Shown here: positions 54,056 to 64,000 of the stretch, one piece after another
Layout: each line of letters opens with the position of its first letter
How positions within the stretch are numbered: position 1 is the stretch's first letter
Assembly (NCBI RefSeq): GCF_016808335.1
Contig: NC_053149.1
Span: 21,818,451-21,882,450, forward strand
Length of the DNA stretch: 64,000 nt
Source: Panicum virgatum
Lineage: Eukaryota > Streptophyta > Magnoliopsida > Poales > Poaceae
Direction of reading: 5' to 3'
Position numbers and translations under genes: made by a program
Notes under the pieces: generated by a model
What the model was told of the DNA's origin: nothing
Seen by the model: only the letters and a program-made list of their open reading frames with translations
The model's database searches: none

Positions 54056-54135
54056 GCTGCACCCTGGTAAAAGATTCATTTTATAGCAAAAAAAAATTAG
54101 AAAAGTTCCGGAGAGAGAGCCACGGCTGCAAGTCT

Positions 54136-54160
54136 CTGACATGTGGGACCCACATGTCAG
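54136..54160. promoter_or_regulatory. palindrome with GTGGGACCCAC, TCP-type motif
   Basis: Arms CTGACATGTGGG and CCCACATGTCAG around a single A, about 80 bp upstream of the ATG of the CASP-like gene. GTGGGNCC is the known class of TCP-factor binding sites and is frequent in grass promoters. No TATA box was recognised here. Confidence 0.5.
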
Positions 54161-54452
54161 TTAACTCTGGTTGTTTAATGGGCTGGATCGTTCTTGGTTC
54201 GGACGGACTAGATGTGGCCAGCATAAGGCCCAGCCCGCCACGTATCTGTCTAGGGCTGGCTTCTGTTCTGTTGGCAAATTGGGCTTTCGATCCGAGGCTC
54301 TACAAGAGGTCTGCGCGGGCGGCTTCTAAGGTGCGTGCGTGGGCTCCGCTCCCGAGACGTCGTTCGGACCGTCGCACGGCGTTCTGCGTGGTGCGGGTCC
54401 GCGCCCGGGGACGGGGCCGTGTAGTGTGTCGCCAGCGCTCGCGTGCTGCGCG
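54161..54452. other. upstream region of CASP-like gene
   Basis: GC-rich, no gene supported. Presumably promoter and 5' flank of the minus-strand gene up to the duplicated block at the hAT edge. Confidence 0.5.
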
Positions 54453-54553
54453 AACGTTGCTAGGGCCAGGCCTTCCGGCTTCTCGTGTGCGTGTGTGTGG
54501 TGGTCGTGGGCGGGTGCGTGTTAGCTGTGAGCAGGTGCGTGTTCATGCGTGGT
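54453..54553. repeat. direct repeat flanking the hAT element, left copy
   Basis: AACGT..TAGGGCCAGGCCTTCCGGC, GTGGGCGGGTGC and TCATGCGTGGT occur here and, in the same order with a 38-bp shorter spacing, at 57911-57973 on the other side of the transposon. Confidence 0.7.
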
Positions 54554-56205
54554 TAGCCCTGCTAGTGGGGCGGGGTCAGATGGGAATTTTGGGTCGGGTT
54601 TTCGAATGGGGGTGGGTAGTAATGGGTTTAGAGATCAACGGGTTGGGGCGGGGTGGGCTGCATCCGTGGGTTGGGGTGGAGTGGGGGTAGAAACGGATCA
54701 GATCGGCTGCTCCCACAAGCCAAGAAGGTGACACCGTCGCCGCTGCCGGCCACCGTCGCCGGATCTGTGGAGGCCGTCGGCGTAGATCCGCGGGCGGAGC
54801 AAGGAGGCCGTCGGGCGGAGGGACAAGTCCACGGGCGGAGCGCGGAGGCCGTCGGCGCGGAGCCCCGCGCGCAGATCCTTTGGGCAGCAGGGGGCGGAGG
54901 CCGACGGCCGCGGCCCAGGTGCTGGCTGCTGCTGTAGAGCTGCCCGCCCCGAAGCTTCTCGCCTCTGCTCGCTAGCAAGCAGCTTGAGCACAAGACCCCA
55001 TTCCCTTCCTTCGAGGATCGCATCGCATCGCATCGGATTTCTCAGATCAGATCCACCGCTGCCGTCTCCGGCCGATGCTACTCCATCCAGTCCGGTCCAG
55101 GTAACCTTTACTACTCATTCCAATCCTTCCTCCTCCGACCCCCGTGGATCGGAGGGATTGCCCCAAACCAATGGTGGATGATCAGCTTTGCCTCCGTTAA
55201 CTAGCTTGCTTCCTTATTTACTCCTGCTTGCTTATTCCAGTAATTTGAGAAATCCTTTAGTTCAGTAATTGTTGCAAATTTACTCCTGCAGACATAGGCA
55301 GTTGAAGTTAGCGAACTGTTGCACCTGTAGCCTTCCTCTTGAAGCTGTTTGTTAGCCAACTCTTGCACCACAACGACGTGAGATCTGCTGTTTCGGTAAT
55401 TCAGTATTCTTGTTTCATAATGTTTCGTACTTGAAGCAATTGACAGCATGTGTTACTACTCCTGTTCTATGATTCTATCTCCTCTCCATATGTTTTGTTG
55501 TGATTAAATTCAGTTATTGATGGCATGTGTTTTAGTTTTATTCTTAGCTATCGAGGTCAGTAATTAGCTTTGTTCTTATTGAGCTCCTCTCCACATTCTG
55601 CATGTCTGGTCGGATTCGTGTTTTTGGTGAGATCCTATCTGCAAAATGAGCTGCTCTTGCCTGCTCGCTTTTGGCGTTAATGACTTAGCATCTAGTGATC
55701 CCAGGAGAGGGAAGAATTGAGGGATGGATGGATGTATAATGGACGGTTTGCCATTAGCTGACAGGGACAGGTTGGACCATCTGCAGTCTTGACTAAGCCA
55801 CTAAGGCTTGGCCTTATTGACCACAGGCCAGCCAGATCCCGGGCAGGCCATGCTTCTGAGTCCTGCCTCGCATTCGGCATGCCTGCAACAACTGCATTTA
55901 ATCTGCTTCTCACTTCTGTTATAAAATATAAATGTCATATTGACTTCGAAATGTAGTGTTTATTTGAAGAAAATCTGTGTGCATGCATTTGCACAGTGAA
56001 CCACAACTTTTGAATTCAGGTCTTGTTGCCTCACTACGTTGACATGGTTTTTTTCCCTTCCGATTATAGGGTGCATTTACTCTTAGGAAAGAGATAGAAC
56101 TTGAGCGACCGGGTATAGCTGGCACAACGATTCGGCCAGACAACAAGATTGCTGCAACCGCCGGTTGGGATCACAGGTTTTTCCCCATTCTCGGCTTTTA
56201 CTGTT

Positions 56206-56397
56206 TATACTGCTGACTAGGGACAGCAATTAGGCCTATTTAACTGGTGTTCCTGTATCAACTTGTTAGTGATTATACTGTTGACTAGGGACAGCAATTA
56301 GACCTATTTAACTGGTGTTCCTGTATCAACTTGTTAGTGATTATACTGTTGACTAGGGACAACAATTTGACCTATTTAACTGGTGTTCCTGTATCAT
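56206..56397 (+). repeat. 68-bp tandem repeat, 2.8 copies, in the hAT 5' region
   Basis: Units start at 56206, 56274 and 56342 (TATACTG(C/T)TGACTAGGGACA). Few differences between copies. Confidence 0.95.
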
Positions 56398-56568
56398 AGA
56401 TTGGACTTAATTAACCAGGCAGCTAAAAATCATGAATTAGTTTGCTATTCCTAGTAGATCAGGGGAGCTGACTGCCCCTTTGCACAAGATGTTGTCTAGA
56501 TGGTAGCAAGAGCAGCTCTCTATTTTTATAACCACATGGTAAGTATAGTTTATGCCTTTTCAAAACAG

Positions 56569-56889
56569 ATGTCTTCTCTTCAGTTAGAGGCCTCTGGTAC
56601 AAGTGAGAGCACTGATAATAGTTCGTCACAAACACCAAATAGAAAGGCACCAATCTGGGAGTATTATGAGCCGGAATTGGTCAGGATAGATGGTGCACTA
56701 AAAGCAATTTGCAAGTACTGTGGAACAAAGTTGATTGCAAACAGAAAATCAGGTACAAACAGCTTTAGAACTCACATTGCAGAGTACTGCCCCAAAGTCC
56801 CTAGTGATGATAGGAACAGATCTGTTGCTACAATGAAAAAAAGCCAGATGGTCCATTCACCTTTAATAAGCAGAGAAGTCGCGACCTGA
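56569..56889 (+). pseudogene. hAT transposase N-terminus with BED zinc finger
   Basis: From the ATG at 56569 (MSSLQLEASGTSESTDNSSS) a serine-rich lead is followed by APIWEYYEPELV and the BED finger ICKYCGTKL..SGTNSFRTHIAEYC (Cys2 and His/Cys ligands present). The frame is lost in an A7 run at 56836-56842; the correct continuation lies in the other frame (PFTFNKQRSRD). An upstream in-frame ATG at 56500 exists, and a CAAAACAG acceptor directly before 56569 suggests an intron. Confidence 0.85.
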
Positions 56890-57830
56890 TGATTGCATGG
56901 AATGTTAGAGCTGATGTAGCATTCAACAAGTTTGATGATGAAGGTTTTGAGCCTTGGATGGAGTCACTGCAACCCACTTTTAGCGGCATAGGGAGACAAA
57001 CGATTCGTAATGATTGTGTTGCTAAGTTTGAGAGAGCAAAGATAGAATTACGAAGTGAACTTCAGAGTCTTAGCTCTCGCATATGCTTCACTTCGGATCT
57101 TTGGACATCAAACCAAAAGTTGGGATATCTTTATGTTACAGCCCACTATATTGGCCCTGATTTTGTTTTGAAGAAAAAGATAATTGCATTTAAGGATGTG
57201 AGGTATCCACATACAGGTGTTGCTATTGAGGAAGCCATTACAACTGTTCTGACAGACTATGGAATCAAAGAGAAGATGTTCACAATAACACTGGACAATG
57301 CAGCAAACAACAAGACAGCTTGCGATCTTCTGCAAGAAAGCGGAAAGCAAGACATGTTATTTGGTGGTGAGCATCTTCTTGTTAGATGTTGTGCTCATAT
57401 ACTTAACATTCTTGTGCAAGACGGTATGAATGTTGCTAGTGCTGTGATAGAATTGATAAGAGACCTGATTAGGAACATTAACTCATCACCAGCGCGTATC
57501 CAGAATTTCAATGAGATAGCTCAAAGAGAAGGTCTTGCTGCAAAGGCTGGTTTAGTCCTTGATGTTCCAAATCGTTGGAATTCAACATATGCCATGATTA
57601 CGGAGGTAGCAAAGTACAAGACCGTCTTGAAGCGATATGCCACAGGAAACCAGCAACCATTTCCAATCGAATCTGAGTTTAGTAAAGTTGAGTCCATTGG
57701 TGAATTCCTTCGAGTTTATGAAGAAACTACCAGGGCGTTCTCAGCTGATAGATATCCAACATCCCACATGTTCCTGGATAATGTGTTTTGCATCCATCAA
57801 ACTCTGAGAAGTCCAGAATGCAAAAATTAA
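56843..57830 (+). pseudogene. hAT transposase catalytic region, C-terminus deleted
   Basis: Blocks in order: QRSRDLMIAWNVRADVAFNK; CFTSDLWTSNQKLGYL (first catalytic Asp); MFTITLDNAANNKTACDLL (second Asp); LLVRCCAHILNILVQDG (hAT C/H motif); LDVPNRWNSTYAMI. It stops at SPECKN shortly after FRVYEETT-like residues, without the last catalytic Glu region and the hATC dimerisation domain, which hAT enzymes need. Frame is open over 313 codons in this part. Confidence 0.9.
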
Positions 57831-57910
57831 ACATTTGGGTGGGGGCGGGTTGGCAAAAATTAATTGAACTGTTGCGGGTAGGGGCGGGTACATCCCCGTT
57901 AGCAGGCCTA

Positions 57911-57973
57911 AACGTAGGGCCAGGCCTTCCGGCCTCCCACACGGCCGTGGGCGGGTGCCTACTCATGCGTGGT
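57911..57973. repeat. direct repeat flanking the hAT element, right copy
   Basis: Contains TAGGGCCAGGCCTTCCGGC, CGTGGGCGGGTGC and TCATGCGTGGT as on the left side (54453-54553). Confidence 0.7.
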
Positions 57974-58359
57974 GCTTTCAGTGTGACATCCACACGCGCG
58001 CAGGCACGCAGCCATAGCTAGTTGTGGCTGGCAGCGACAAGATCGAAGACTCAGCTAACAAGCGGCGGAGAGTGGCAAAAGGGCGAAAGGAAGACCTTGG
58101 GACCACGGAGGACCAGCGAGTGGCCGGTTGGCGCCGCCAGGGTCGATCCGGTGCATAGGGTGATGGCGGGTGCTCGTCGCTGAGATAAAGCTCGATCAGC
58201 AGGAACTTGAGAAACAGTCACACCGACCGTCGAGTCACCGGCCGGCTCCTGACCTGGTTAGAACGTGTCTGTGGTATCAGATTATTTAATTTGGGGCCGT
58301 GATCGATCAGGAACTTTCAAAGAGACACTCACCGTGTCACCCGTCGGTGGCGTGCTCTT
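57974..58359. other. unassigned spacer
   Basis: GC-rich, without supported gene or repeat. Confidence 0.55.
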
Positions 58360-58810
58360 CCTCATGGCTGGCCGTGAGCTCCTCGCTTTCTTCCCCATGG
58401 CCAGCAGCGCAGACACCTCTTCTTCCCCATGGCCATGCTGCGAGCTCCTCTTCGTCTTCCCCATGGCCAGCAACGCGAGCTTCTCTTCCTCCCCCATGGC
58501 GGGCGGCGCGGGCCCCTCTTCCTCTTCCCCATGGCTGGCAGCACGGGCTTCTCTTCCTCCCCCCAGAGCCACCGGTGGGCTCCTCTTCTTGTTCCCCATG
58601 GCGACAGAGCGGGCTCCTCTTCTTCCTCCCCATGGCAACGACGCGAGCTCCTTTTCGTCTTCCGCATGGCGAGCGGTGCGAGCTTCTCTTCCTCCCCCAT
58701 GACCGGCGGTGCAGGCTCCTCTTCCTCTTCCCCATGGCCGACAGCGCGGGAAACTCTTCCTCCCCCATGGCCAGCGCCGGGAGATCCACCATGGCCGGCG
58801 GCGGCGGGAG
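58360..58810 (+). repeat. 33-bp degenerate minisatellite
   Basis: CCATGGC recurs roughly every 33 bp (about 13 units), each unit also having GCGCGAGCTCCTCTTCCTCTTCC-like content split over two lines of variants. Because 33 is a multiple of three, all frames on both strands stay open for 150-300 codons, but the peptides are simple repeats (SSSPWPA, HGEEEE). I do not call a gene. 58810-59260 continues as GC-rich sequence without repeat. Confidence 0.8.
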
Positions 58811-59260
58811 ATCCACCGGCCACTCTTCCATCTCAGGCGGCCGCGAGATCCACTTGCGCTCTCCCCCGGCGCGCGGGCCGACCGCGCGCTCGCGGTGGCA
58901 CGGGTGCACGCATTGGAGTCGCGCCATCCTCGCGTCCTGCCGCCGCCTCCAAGCCGCGCACCGCGCGCGCCTCTGCGCCCCAGCATCCCCGAACCCCGCT
59001 TCGCACCACGACGCCGCCTCTGGTGAGGAAGGCCAAGGTGCTGGGTTGGTTGGTGCCCGGCTGCCGGAAGCTGTCGTTCTCGATGCTCCTCGCCGAGAGC
59101 ACGGACCTCATTGCGATGTCGTGCTGAGATGGAGTTTGGGAGGGGAGGAAGCTCGTGGCAGGGACAGCACGGCGGCTCCCGAGTGGCGGCGGGGAAGACG
59201 AGATGGGGGCGGAATAGGAGGGCCTGGTTTCTGGGGAACTGAAACTAAATTTTGAGAGTT

Positions 59261-59597
59261 CTCCTAAAATTGGAGCCCAAGTAGGAGCTCCATTGGAGTG
59301 GATTTTTTTTATCAAGTCCCTAAAATTGGAATAGGGGCCTGTTTAGGGGTTGGGCTGGAGTTGCTCTAAACAATCATTCGAATCGCGCAGTGCACGACGC
59401 CGATCCACTGCATGCTAGTCTAGGGGACCAAAGTCTTTTACAGCAGGTGCCTTTCTCAGTCGTGGTACGTCCGCACCTTGCTGCTGGTCGCTCGCACTCG
59501 CTCCTCGGCCGCAATGACTTAAATTATATAAAATTAATTTACTAACAAATTCATGAGACAAAATAAGTATTGTACTATCAGATTAGCATTGTCAACG
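59261..59597. other. unassigned spacer
   Basis: Contains two CCTAAAATTGGA copies (59261, 59320) and otherwise nothing I can assign. Confidence 0.55.
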
Positions 59598-60040
59598 TGT
59601 TAACACCAAAATTTGGGCCTCAAGGAATGTGAGGAATGACCCAAAATTCTGACCAAGAGTCATTGCTGGAAGGACCTCCAAGTTGCTTGTAAGTTCCGAC
59701 ATGTGTTGCTTTATCTTATTTTGATGTCATCCGGTGGACATGGGCTTGATAGATCAAGATAGTTATCGATGCTTAATCAGGTTTAGCGTCATCCGGTGGA
59801 CATTAAGCTTGGGTTGGTAGATTGGGTGTCATCCGGTGGACATAGATTTATTTCAAGGGTTAAGTATCAACGGCTCTATTAGATTTGGCTCATCTAGTAG
59901 ATTCGCTAGGTTATCAGTGTTGTCTATGCTTTATTTTTACATAATGTTACAACACTTTTGCCCGATCTAGATAGAGCTTGGCCGTATCTTCTGTGTTTAT
60001 GATCGTCTTTATGCTCATGTACGTTTATCCTATCATGATG
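59598..60040 (-). repeat. 3' LTR of Tat-type element (inner edge uncertain)
   Basis: The outer end reads TGTTAACACCAAAATTTGGG. Three copies of GTCATCCGGTGGACAT occur at 59726-59741, 59788-59803 and 59828-59843. I could not find the polypurine tract that would fix the inner boundary. Confidence 0.5.
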
Positions 60041-60051
60041 ATTGTTTACCA

Positions 60052-62363
60052 ATGCTTAGTAGCCAAGTCCTACCAATCTTGATCGTTACATGTTGTGGTT
60101 TACCAATGCCCAAAATGTTTGGAGCGACAGTGCAAGAATTGGAGAATTTGGGTCTTCATCAGTCTCAAGGAGTGATCCAATGGCGTGTGGGGGAAGGAGA
60201 GGATTGTCCCATGGAAGGTACCCTCGAGACTTTTATATTTCGTGACTTCGTGGAATGTGGTCTTGCAGATCCCGTATCGGAGTTTTTCTATGCTCTTCTG
60301 TAGTTTTGGGGAATCCAACTGCATCATCTGACTCCACAATCCATTTTGTACCTTTCCATTTTTACCCATTTCTGTGAAGCCTTCCTTGGTATTCTGCCTC
60401 ATTTTCATAATTTTCAACATTTCTTTATCCTCGTCCCCGTTCCAAATGCCAGTAAACCTGCCGTCGTTGGTGGGTGTGAATTGACACTCCGTCCTGAAAC
60501 CCGGAATGAGTACTTGGCATATGACCCATCGGGTAAAGGAGCCGAGTGGAAAAAATTCTGGTTCTACATCGGGAACTTTGAATCTCCACTTCCAGAGAGG
60601 ATTCCTGGTGCCCCCCCAGATCCAAGAGAATTGGTCAAGTAAAGGACCTGGTGGCAAGGAAGTTGACTGCATTCTGAAAGCCATTGCTTATGTGAAGAAT
60701 AAAGGAGTCACTTGTGATCATGTAGTCTTTTCTTTTATAAGCCGTCGGGTCCAACCTCTCCAGCATCAAAAACATCCTGCCTTCAGATATGAAGGCACAC
60801 AGGATCCTACCAGAATGTCACCAGAACCACTGTCTCAATCTGAAGTAGTCAAAAAGTGCTGCAAAGTACTCGACAACTTCGACAAATCCCTAAAGCTTCC
60901 AACACTCTTCTGGGCAAACAATCCTCTCGAGAATGCGTGGGTATGCGATTTGAAAACCATGTCAAATACTTGTAGTTAATATTTTGGATCTGCTAACAAA
61001 TTCTTTGCTTTGTTTGCAGAAAAATTATAAGTCATGGTATTTTATGCCTCCAACCTCTGTAGATGCTGACTCTGATGGTAGCAAGAAACGGAAGGCAACT
61101 CCCAGATCTTTGTTGCAAAGAAAAATTCCACGTCTCGATGCCGGCCAGTAAGTATCTTATATTCTTTTGAATTTATCCTGTTTGCCTCAGCTTTTCTTTA
61201 TTCAGAATCTTGCTTGGCTAGGATCCAACATCTTCCAGCGCATGAGAAAGATCAAGTCCAAGACTTCCGTAACTGGGTATCGAGTGGTTCGGAAGGAACT
61301 AGTCGATCAGCCCCCAAGTCACAAGTAATTGGGTTGATCAAGAATCCAACTGCCAGCTTGCCAAATGCTGACACAGCTGGGAAACCAAACGAGCCCGACC
61401 CTGAAGTACTTGAACATACTCCTGTGGCTACTGAAGGAGCCTCCAATGCTGATGGGTCTGAAAATAGTGGAGCTGAAGGGTCGAGAGGTCCTTCCGTTCG
61501 ACTAGTGCCCTACCAGTCTATGCCCCAGTCAACCCAAGAAGAATTGGGAAAAGAACTGTTTGATGATCCACTGTTGTCTATAGACAATGTGAAAAAGCTT
61601 GCTGATTATATGCAATGGAGCTTCAAGTATACCAAGGTTAGACTTCTACTAATATTTGTCTTTGTCGAGTAGTTATTGATGTTTGACCAGTCTTGCCTTA
61701 TATGTCATAGGACGTTGCCAATCGGTCATTCCTGAAATCTCAAGCTTTGTATAAAACTGTGGAGAATCGAAAGACCTTGGAGCAGCAGAATGCCATGATT
61801 GCCAAACGACTGGATGAATCCCTTGCTGCCCGGAATAAGCTTTATGAAGTAAATCGGCAGATCATCTGGATGTTTGTGACATGAAGCGGCAGATCAAGGA
61901 CCTTGAGGAAGAAAGATCAAAGCTGCAGAAGAAAATTTCAGGCTCCAACAACAATTGCAGACTGCCCTAGCATGTAAACATCCAATCTTTTCTCCTGATT
62001 TTGCTTTGTTGATGAAATTACTGAAATATCCTTCTATCAGGTTCTCCAAAAGACCAATCTCGACTAGTAGTAGCAGCTCAAGCCCTTGTGGATGTGATAG
62101 ATTCTGAGGAGGGGTCGTCAAATAGCAAATCCCTGTTGGAGCATTTAGAAGAAGCTCCCTAGAAGATTTTTGATGTCATGACGGCAACTTCCAATAATTA
62201 TCTAACTCACATGATAGGAGTTGTCAAGTCATACTTGCCATAGTTTAATTTAGCTCCGATAGCTAAAGGAATAGCTCCCAGTTGCTCTGATGAAAATTTC
62301 CGAGAGTATTGTAAGGAGTCAGAAGTGATTGGTGAGGAGATTCTGAAGAAGATGGCAGAGTAA
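60052..62363 (+). pseudogene. antisense 5-exon gene of Tat element, putative gypsy-type transposon (PF04195-like) domain
   Basis: Plus-strand exons: 60052-60940, 61020-61147, 61222-61636, 61711-61973, 62041-62363. Exon 1 has the PF04195-type block (FRDFVECGLADPVSEFFYAL; GIQLHHLTPQSILYLSIFTH; FCEAFLGILPHFHNF; WFYIGNF). Exon 2 is basic (DGSKKRKATPR), exon 3 acidic (NSGAEGSRGPS), exons 4-5 coiled-coil (RKTLEQQNAMIAKRLDESLA; IKDLEEERSKL). Donors and acceptors are GT-AG (GTATGC/TTTGCAG; GTAAGT/TGGCTAG; GTTAGA/GTCATAG; GTAAAC/CTATCAG) and phases fit except where decayed: TAG at 60301, shift in the C7 run at about 60611, two shifts in exon 4, TAG at 62160 and 62241. The function of this family is unknown; a DNA-binding or regulatory role is speculation. 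The start codon is uncertain. Confidence 0.7.
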
Positions 62364-62479
62364 ACTGCTTGTAACAACTCTTGTGATCTTTATTGAGTTC
62401 TTGTCATTGTCCATAATTCGTATCCTGTTGGTGTGTCTTCAGAAGCACGATTTGATACCGTAGGATAGTTTTGAACAAA

Positions 62480-63000
62480 TTGAACAAGCGAGTAGAATAC
62501 CCAAGTAAGTGAACTTGTAAAGGTATTCCTGAACTACTCGATCAAGCGAGTAGTGAGTCCCAATCAGGGTCTGGAGTAATCCATAAGACAAAACTGTTAG
62601 GTACGAACCCCGTCGGGTTGCCCAAGACGTAAAATGTTAAAGGGATATCCAAAGCTTACTCAAGCGAGGCAAGTAAAGCGTCCTTTGTTCAAGGACTAGA
62701 GTAATCCTTAAGGCAAAACTGTTAGGTATGAACCCCGTCGGGTTATCCAAGATGTATATGCCAAAAAGATTTTCGAAACTTACTCGAGCGAGGTGAGTAA
62801 GGTGTCTAACTTGTAGACTGGAGTAACTACTAGGATTGACCTATTAGGGCGAACCCCGTCGGGTTGCCCAAGATGGACAAAATGTAGTAGTATCCATAAT
62901 GTACTCGAGCAAGCGAGTAGTTTTGCCTTTACAGTAAGGCTGGACAACTAGTAAAGGTATCCATTCACCTTCTCGAGCTAGGCGAGTAGGTTGTGCCCTT
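62480..63000. repeat. tandem repeats of about 120 bp in the Tat 3' region
   Basis: Four to five diverged units, each with CGAACCCCGTCGGGTTGCCC-like block (62605, 62731, 62852) and a TACTCGAGC.AGGCGAGTA-like imperfect palindrome (62488, 62549, 62660, 62783, 62902, 62976). It is non-coding. Confidence 0.8.
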
Positions 63001-63164
63001 ATATTGAGGGAAAGGATGCGGCTTGTGTAGTTGTCCTGATGGAGAACTGTGTAAGCTTTATCCCGAACTGGTGATGCTGTCAGATTGCCTTTAATGTAGT
63101 CGATATGCCAATAAGGATCCTTACTTTATTAAAGAAATCAATTAACACCACTAAGCTGCTTGGA

Positions 63165-64000
63165 TCAAGGATAAAACTGGCGTAAGTGCTCGATGTTCCA
63201 GGAATTCGGTATCTCATTGCCATTTGCATCAGTGATTCTGTATGAACCTGGTCTTGTAACCTTAGTTACGATGAAGGGACCTTCCCATCTGGAATTTAAC
63301 TTGTGCAGTCTTGTCTCATCCTAAATCCGGTGAAGTACTAGATCTCCAATGTTGAAGGATCTTTTTTGGACGTTGCGATCATGATAGCGTCTGACTCCTT
63401 GGAGATATCTAGCCGATTGAGTTAAGGCGTTGACTCTAGCCTCTTCGACTGAATCTAGCTCAAGTTGTCGAGCTTCATCTGCTTCTCCTTCTTGATAGGC
63501 TTCTACCCTTGGTGATCCCCACATGATATCAGCAGGTAATATAGCCTCTGACCCATAGGTAAGGAAGAATGGAGATTGTCCAGTTGCTTTGCTAGGCGGG
63601 TTCGCAGCCCCCAGACTACATGAGGTAGTTCGTGAATCCATTTGCCACCTTTCTTAGTGTTGGCATCATAGAGTCTTTTCTTCAAGCCATCGAGTACTAA
63701 ACCATTGATGCGCTCAACTTGTCCATTTGCCCGAGGATGAGCTACTGAAGCATATTGACCTCAATGCAGGAGTTGTCACAGAAATCCCAAAAAAGTGTGA
63801 TGTGAAGTTGGAGCTAAGGTCTGTAATAATGGTGTGAGGAAAACCAAACCAATAGATAATGTCAAAGATGAAGTCCACTACTTTGTCTGATGAGATCTTG
63901 ACAATGGGCTTGTACTCGATCCACTTGGTGAACTTGTCGACTGCTACCAGCACGTGATTGAATCCTCCTGGAGCGACGGTTAATGGTCCGATCATGTCCA
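63165..64000 (-). pseudogene. Tat-type gypsy integrase, C-terminal part of pol
   Basis: Minus strand: DMIGPLTVAPGGFNHVLVAV, DKFTKWIEYKPI, FGFPHTIITDLSSNFTSHFF (catalytic Asp present; the usual N-G after it reads L-S), a damaged stretch around 63700, then HELPHVVWGLRT, TGQSPFFLTYGSEAILPADI and the C-terminal RWEGPFIVTKVTRPGSYRIT, ending TGA at 63165-63167. Several frame changes (about 63760, 63640) and a stop at 63321-63323 show decay. Confidence 0.88.

Larger units (their letters stand above)
54554..57910 (+). mobile_element. decayed Ac-like hAT transposon
   Basis: Inverted ends TAGCCCTGCTAGTGGGG (54554) and CCCCGTTAGCAGGCCTA (to 57910), subterminal GGGGCGGG repeats on both sides, and a transposase with BED finger and hAT catalytic blocks. 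The C-terminal third of the transposase is missing, the coding part running straight into the 3' subterminal sequence near 57820. No simple 8-bp duplication flanks it; instead there are longer direct repeats. The 5' part (54700-55100) is a GC-rich leader. Confidence 0.8.
59598..64000 (-). mobile_element. Tat-type gypsy element, 3' part
   Basis: On the minus strand: integrase (64000-63165), a non-coding region with tandem repeats (about 63000-62480), an oppositely oriented spliced gene (60052-62363, plus strand) and the LTR, whose outer edge is TGTTAACACC at 59598. An antisense gene and a repeat-rich 3' region are known hallmarks of Tat-lineage elements such as Grande. It is a different copy from the one at 1-26536. 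The rest of pol lies right of the window. Confidence 0.8.

Noticed and set aside
58282..59255. Frames of 150-318 codons on both strands
   Set aside because: Produced by the 33-bp minisatellite, whose period is a multiple of three; peptides are low-complexity repeats.
1..64000. tRNA, rRNA or snRNA genes
   Set aside because: No cloverleaf with A and B boxes or rRNA-like block was noticed; the tRNA-like strings are retroelement primer-binding sites.

Overview
The window is a repeat-dense stretch of a grass nuclear genome, probably a panicoid grass. The clade is inferred from the retroelement families (SIRE/Maximus-type Ty1/copia; Tekay/Del-, Tat- and Athila-type Ty3/gypsy) and from the GC-rich gene style; species cannot be told from sequence alone. 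Almost everything is transposable-element DNA in nested insertions, several of which can be resolved to the base by 5-bp target-site duplications (TSDs).

Layout. 1-26536: a minus-strand Tat-type gypsy element (5' LTR about 26210-26536, gag, protease and the start of RT; the rest lies left of the window). It is broken by a solo SIRE-type LTR (147-1636, TSD CACTC) and by a 19.9-kb SIRE-type copia element (5042-24935, TSD TCATG). The copia element carries two giant solo LTRs: 5741-10131 (minus, TSD CGGAC) in its 5' LTR and 15572-19095 (TSD TATGG) in its pol gene. 26537-30409: a captured exon-like fragment, an Athila-type LTR with primer-binding site (27541-28908) and a PIF/Harbinger-like element (29151-30409). 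31421-54055: one host-type gene on the minus strand, five exons in perfect phase, encoding a predicted multi-spanning membrane protein whose first half resembles CASP-like proteins. Its first intron is 20.7 kb because it holds a second copy of the captured fragment and a complete Tekay/Del-type element (34019-52697, TSD AAGGT), itself interrupted by another giant solo LTR (43696-47519, TSD ATGAT). 54554-57910: a decayed Ac-like hAT transposon. 58360-58810: a 33-bp minisatellite. 59598-64000: the 3' part of another minus-strand Tat element, with integrase, a tandem-repeat 3' region and a five-exon antisense gene.

Most interesting observations. (1) All four recognisable Tekay-type long LTRs (5741-10131, 34019-37856, 43696-47519, 49024-52697) contain two short reading frames that splice together in frame through a GC-AG intron, with a conserved hairpin just before the acceptor. 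Length differences between families are multiples of three and the peptide core ([17 protein letters not shown]) is conserved, so the LTR itself may encode a small protein. A decayed relative is seen in 15572-19095. (2) The leader of the Tekay element (38142-38517) is a dense run of hairpins, partly a tandem pair with structure-preserving changes, a candidate packaging/dimerisation or translation-control RNA. (3) A host gene that keeps its frame despite 20 kb of nested retroelements in one intron. (4) A spliced antisense gene in the 3' part of a Tat element, next to repeats of the kind that seed satellites.
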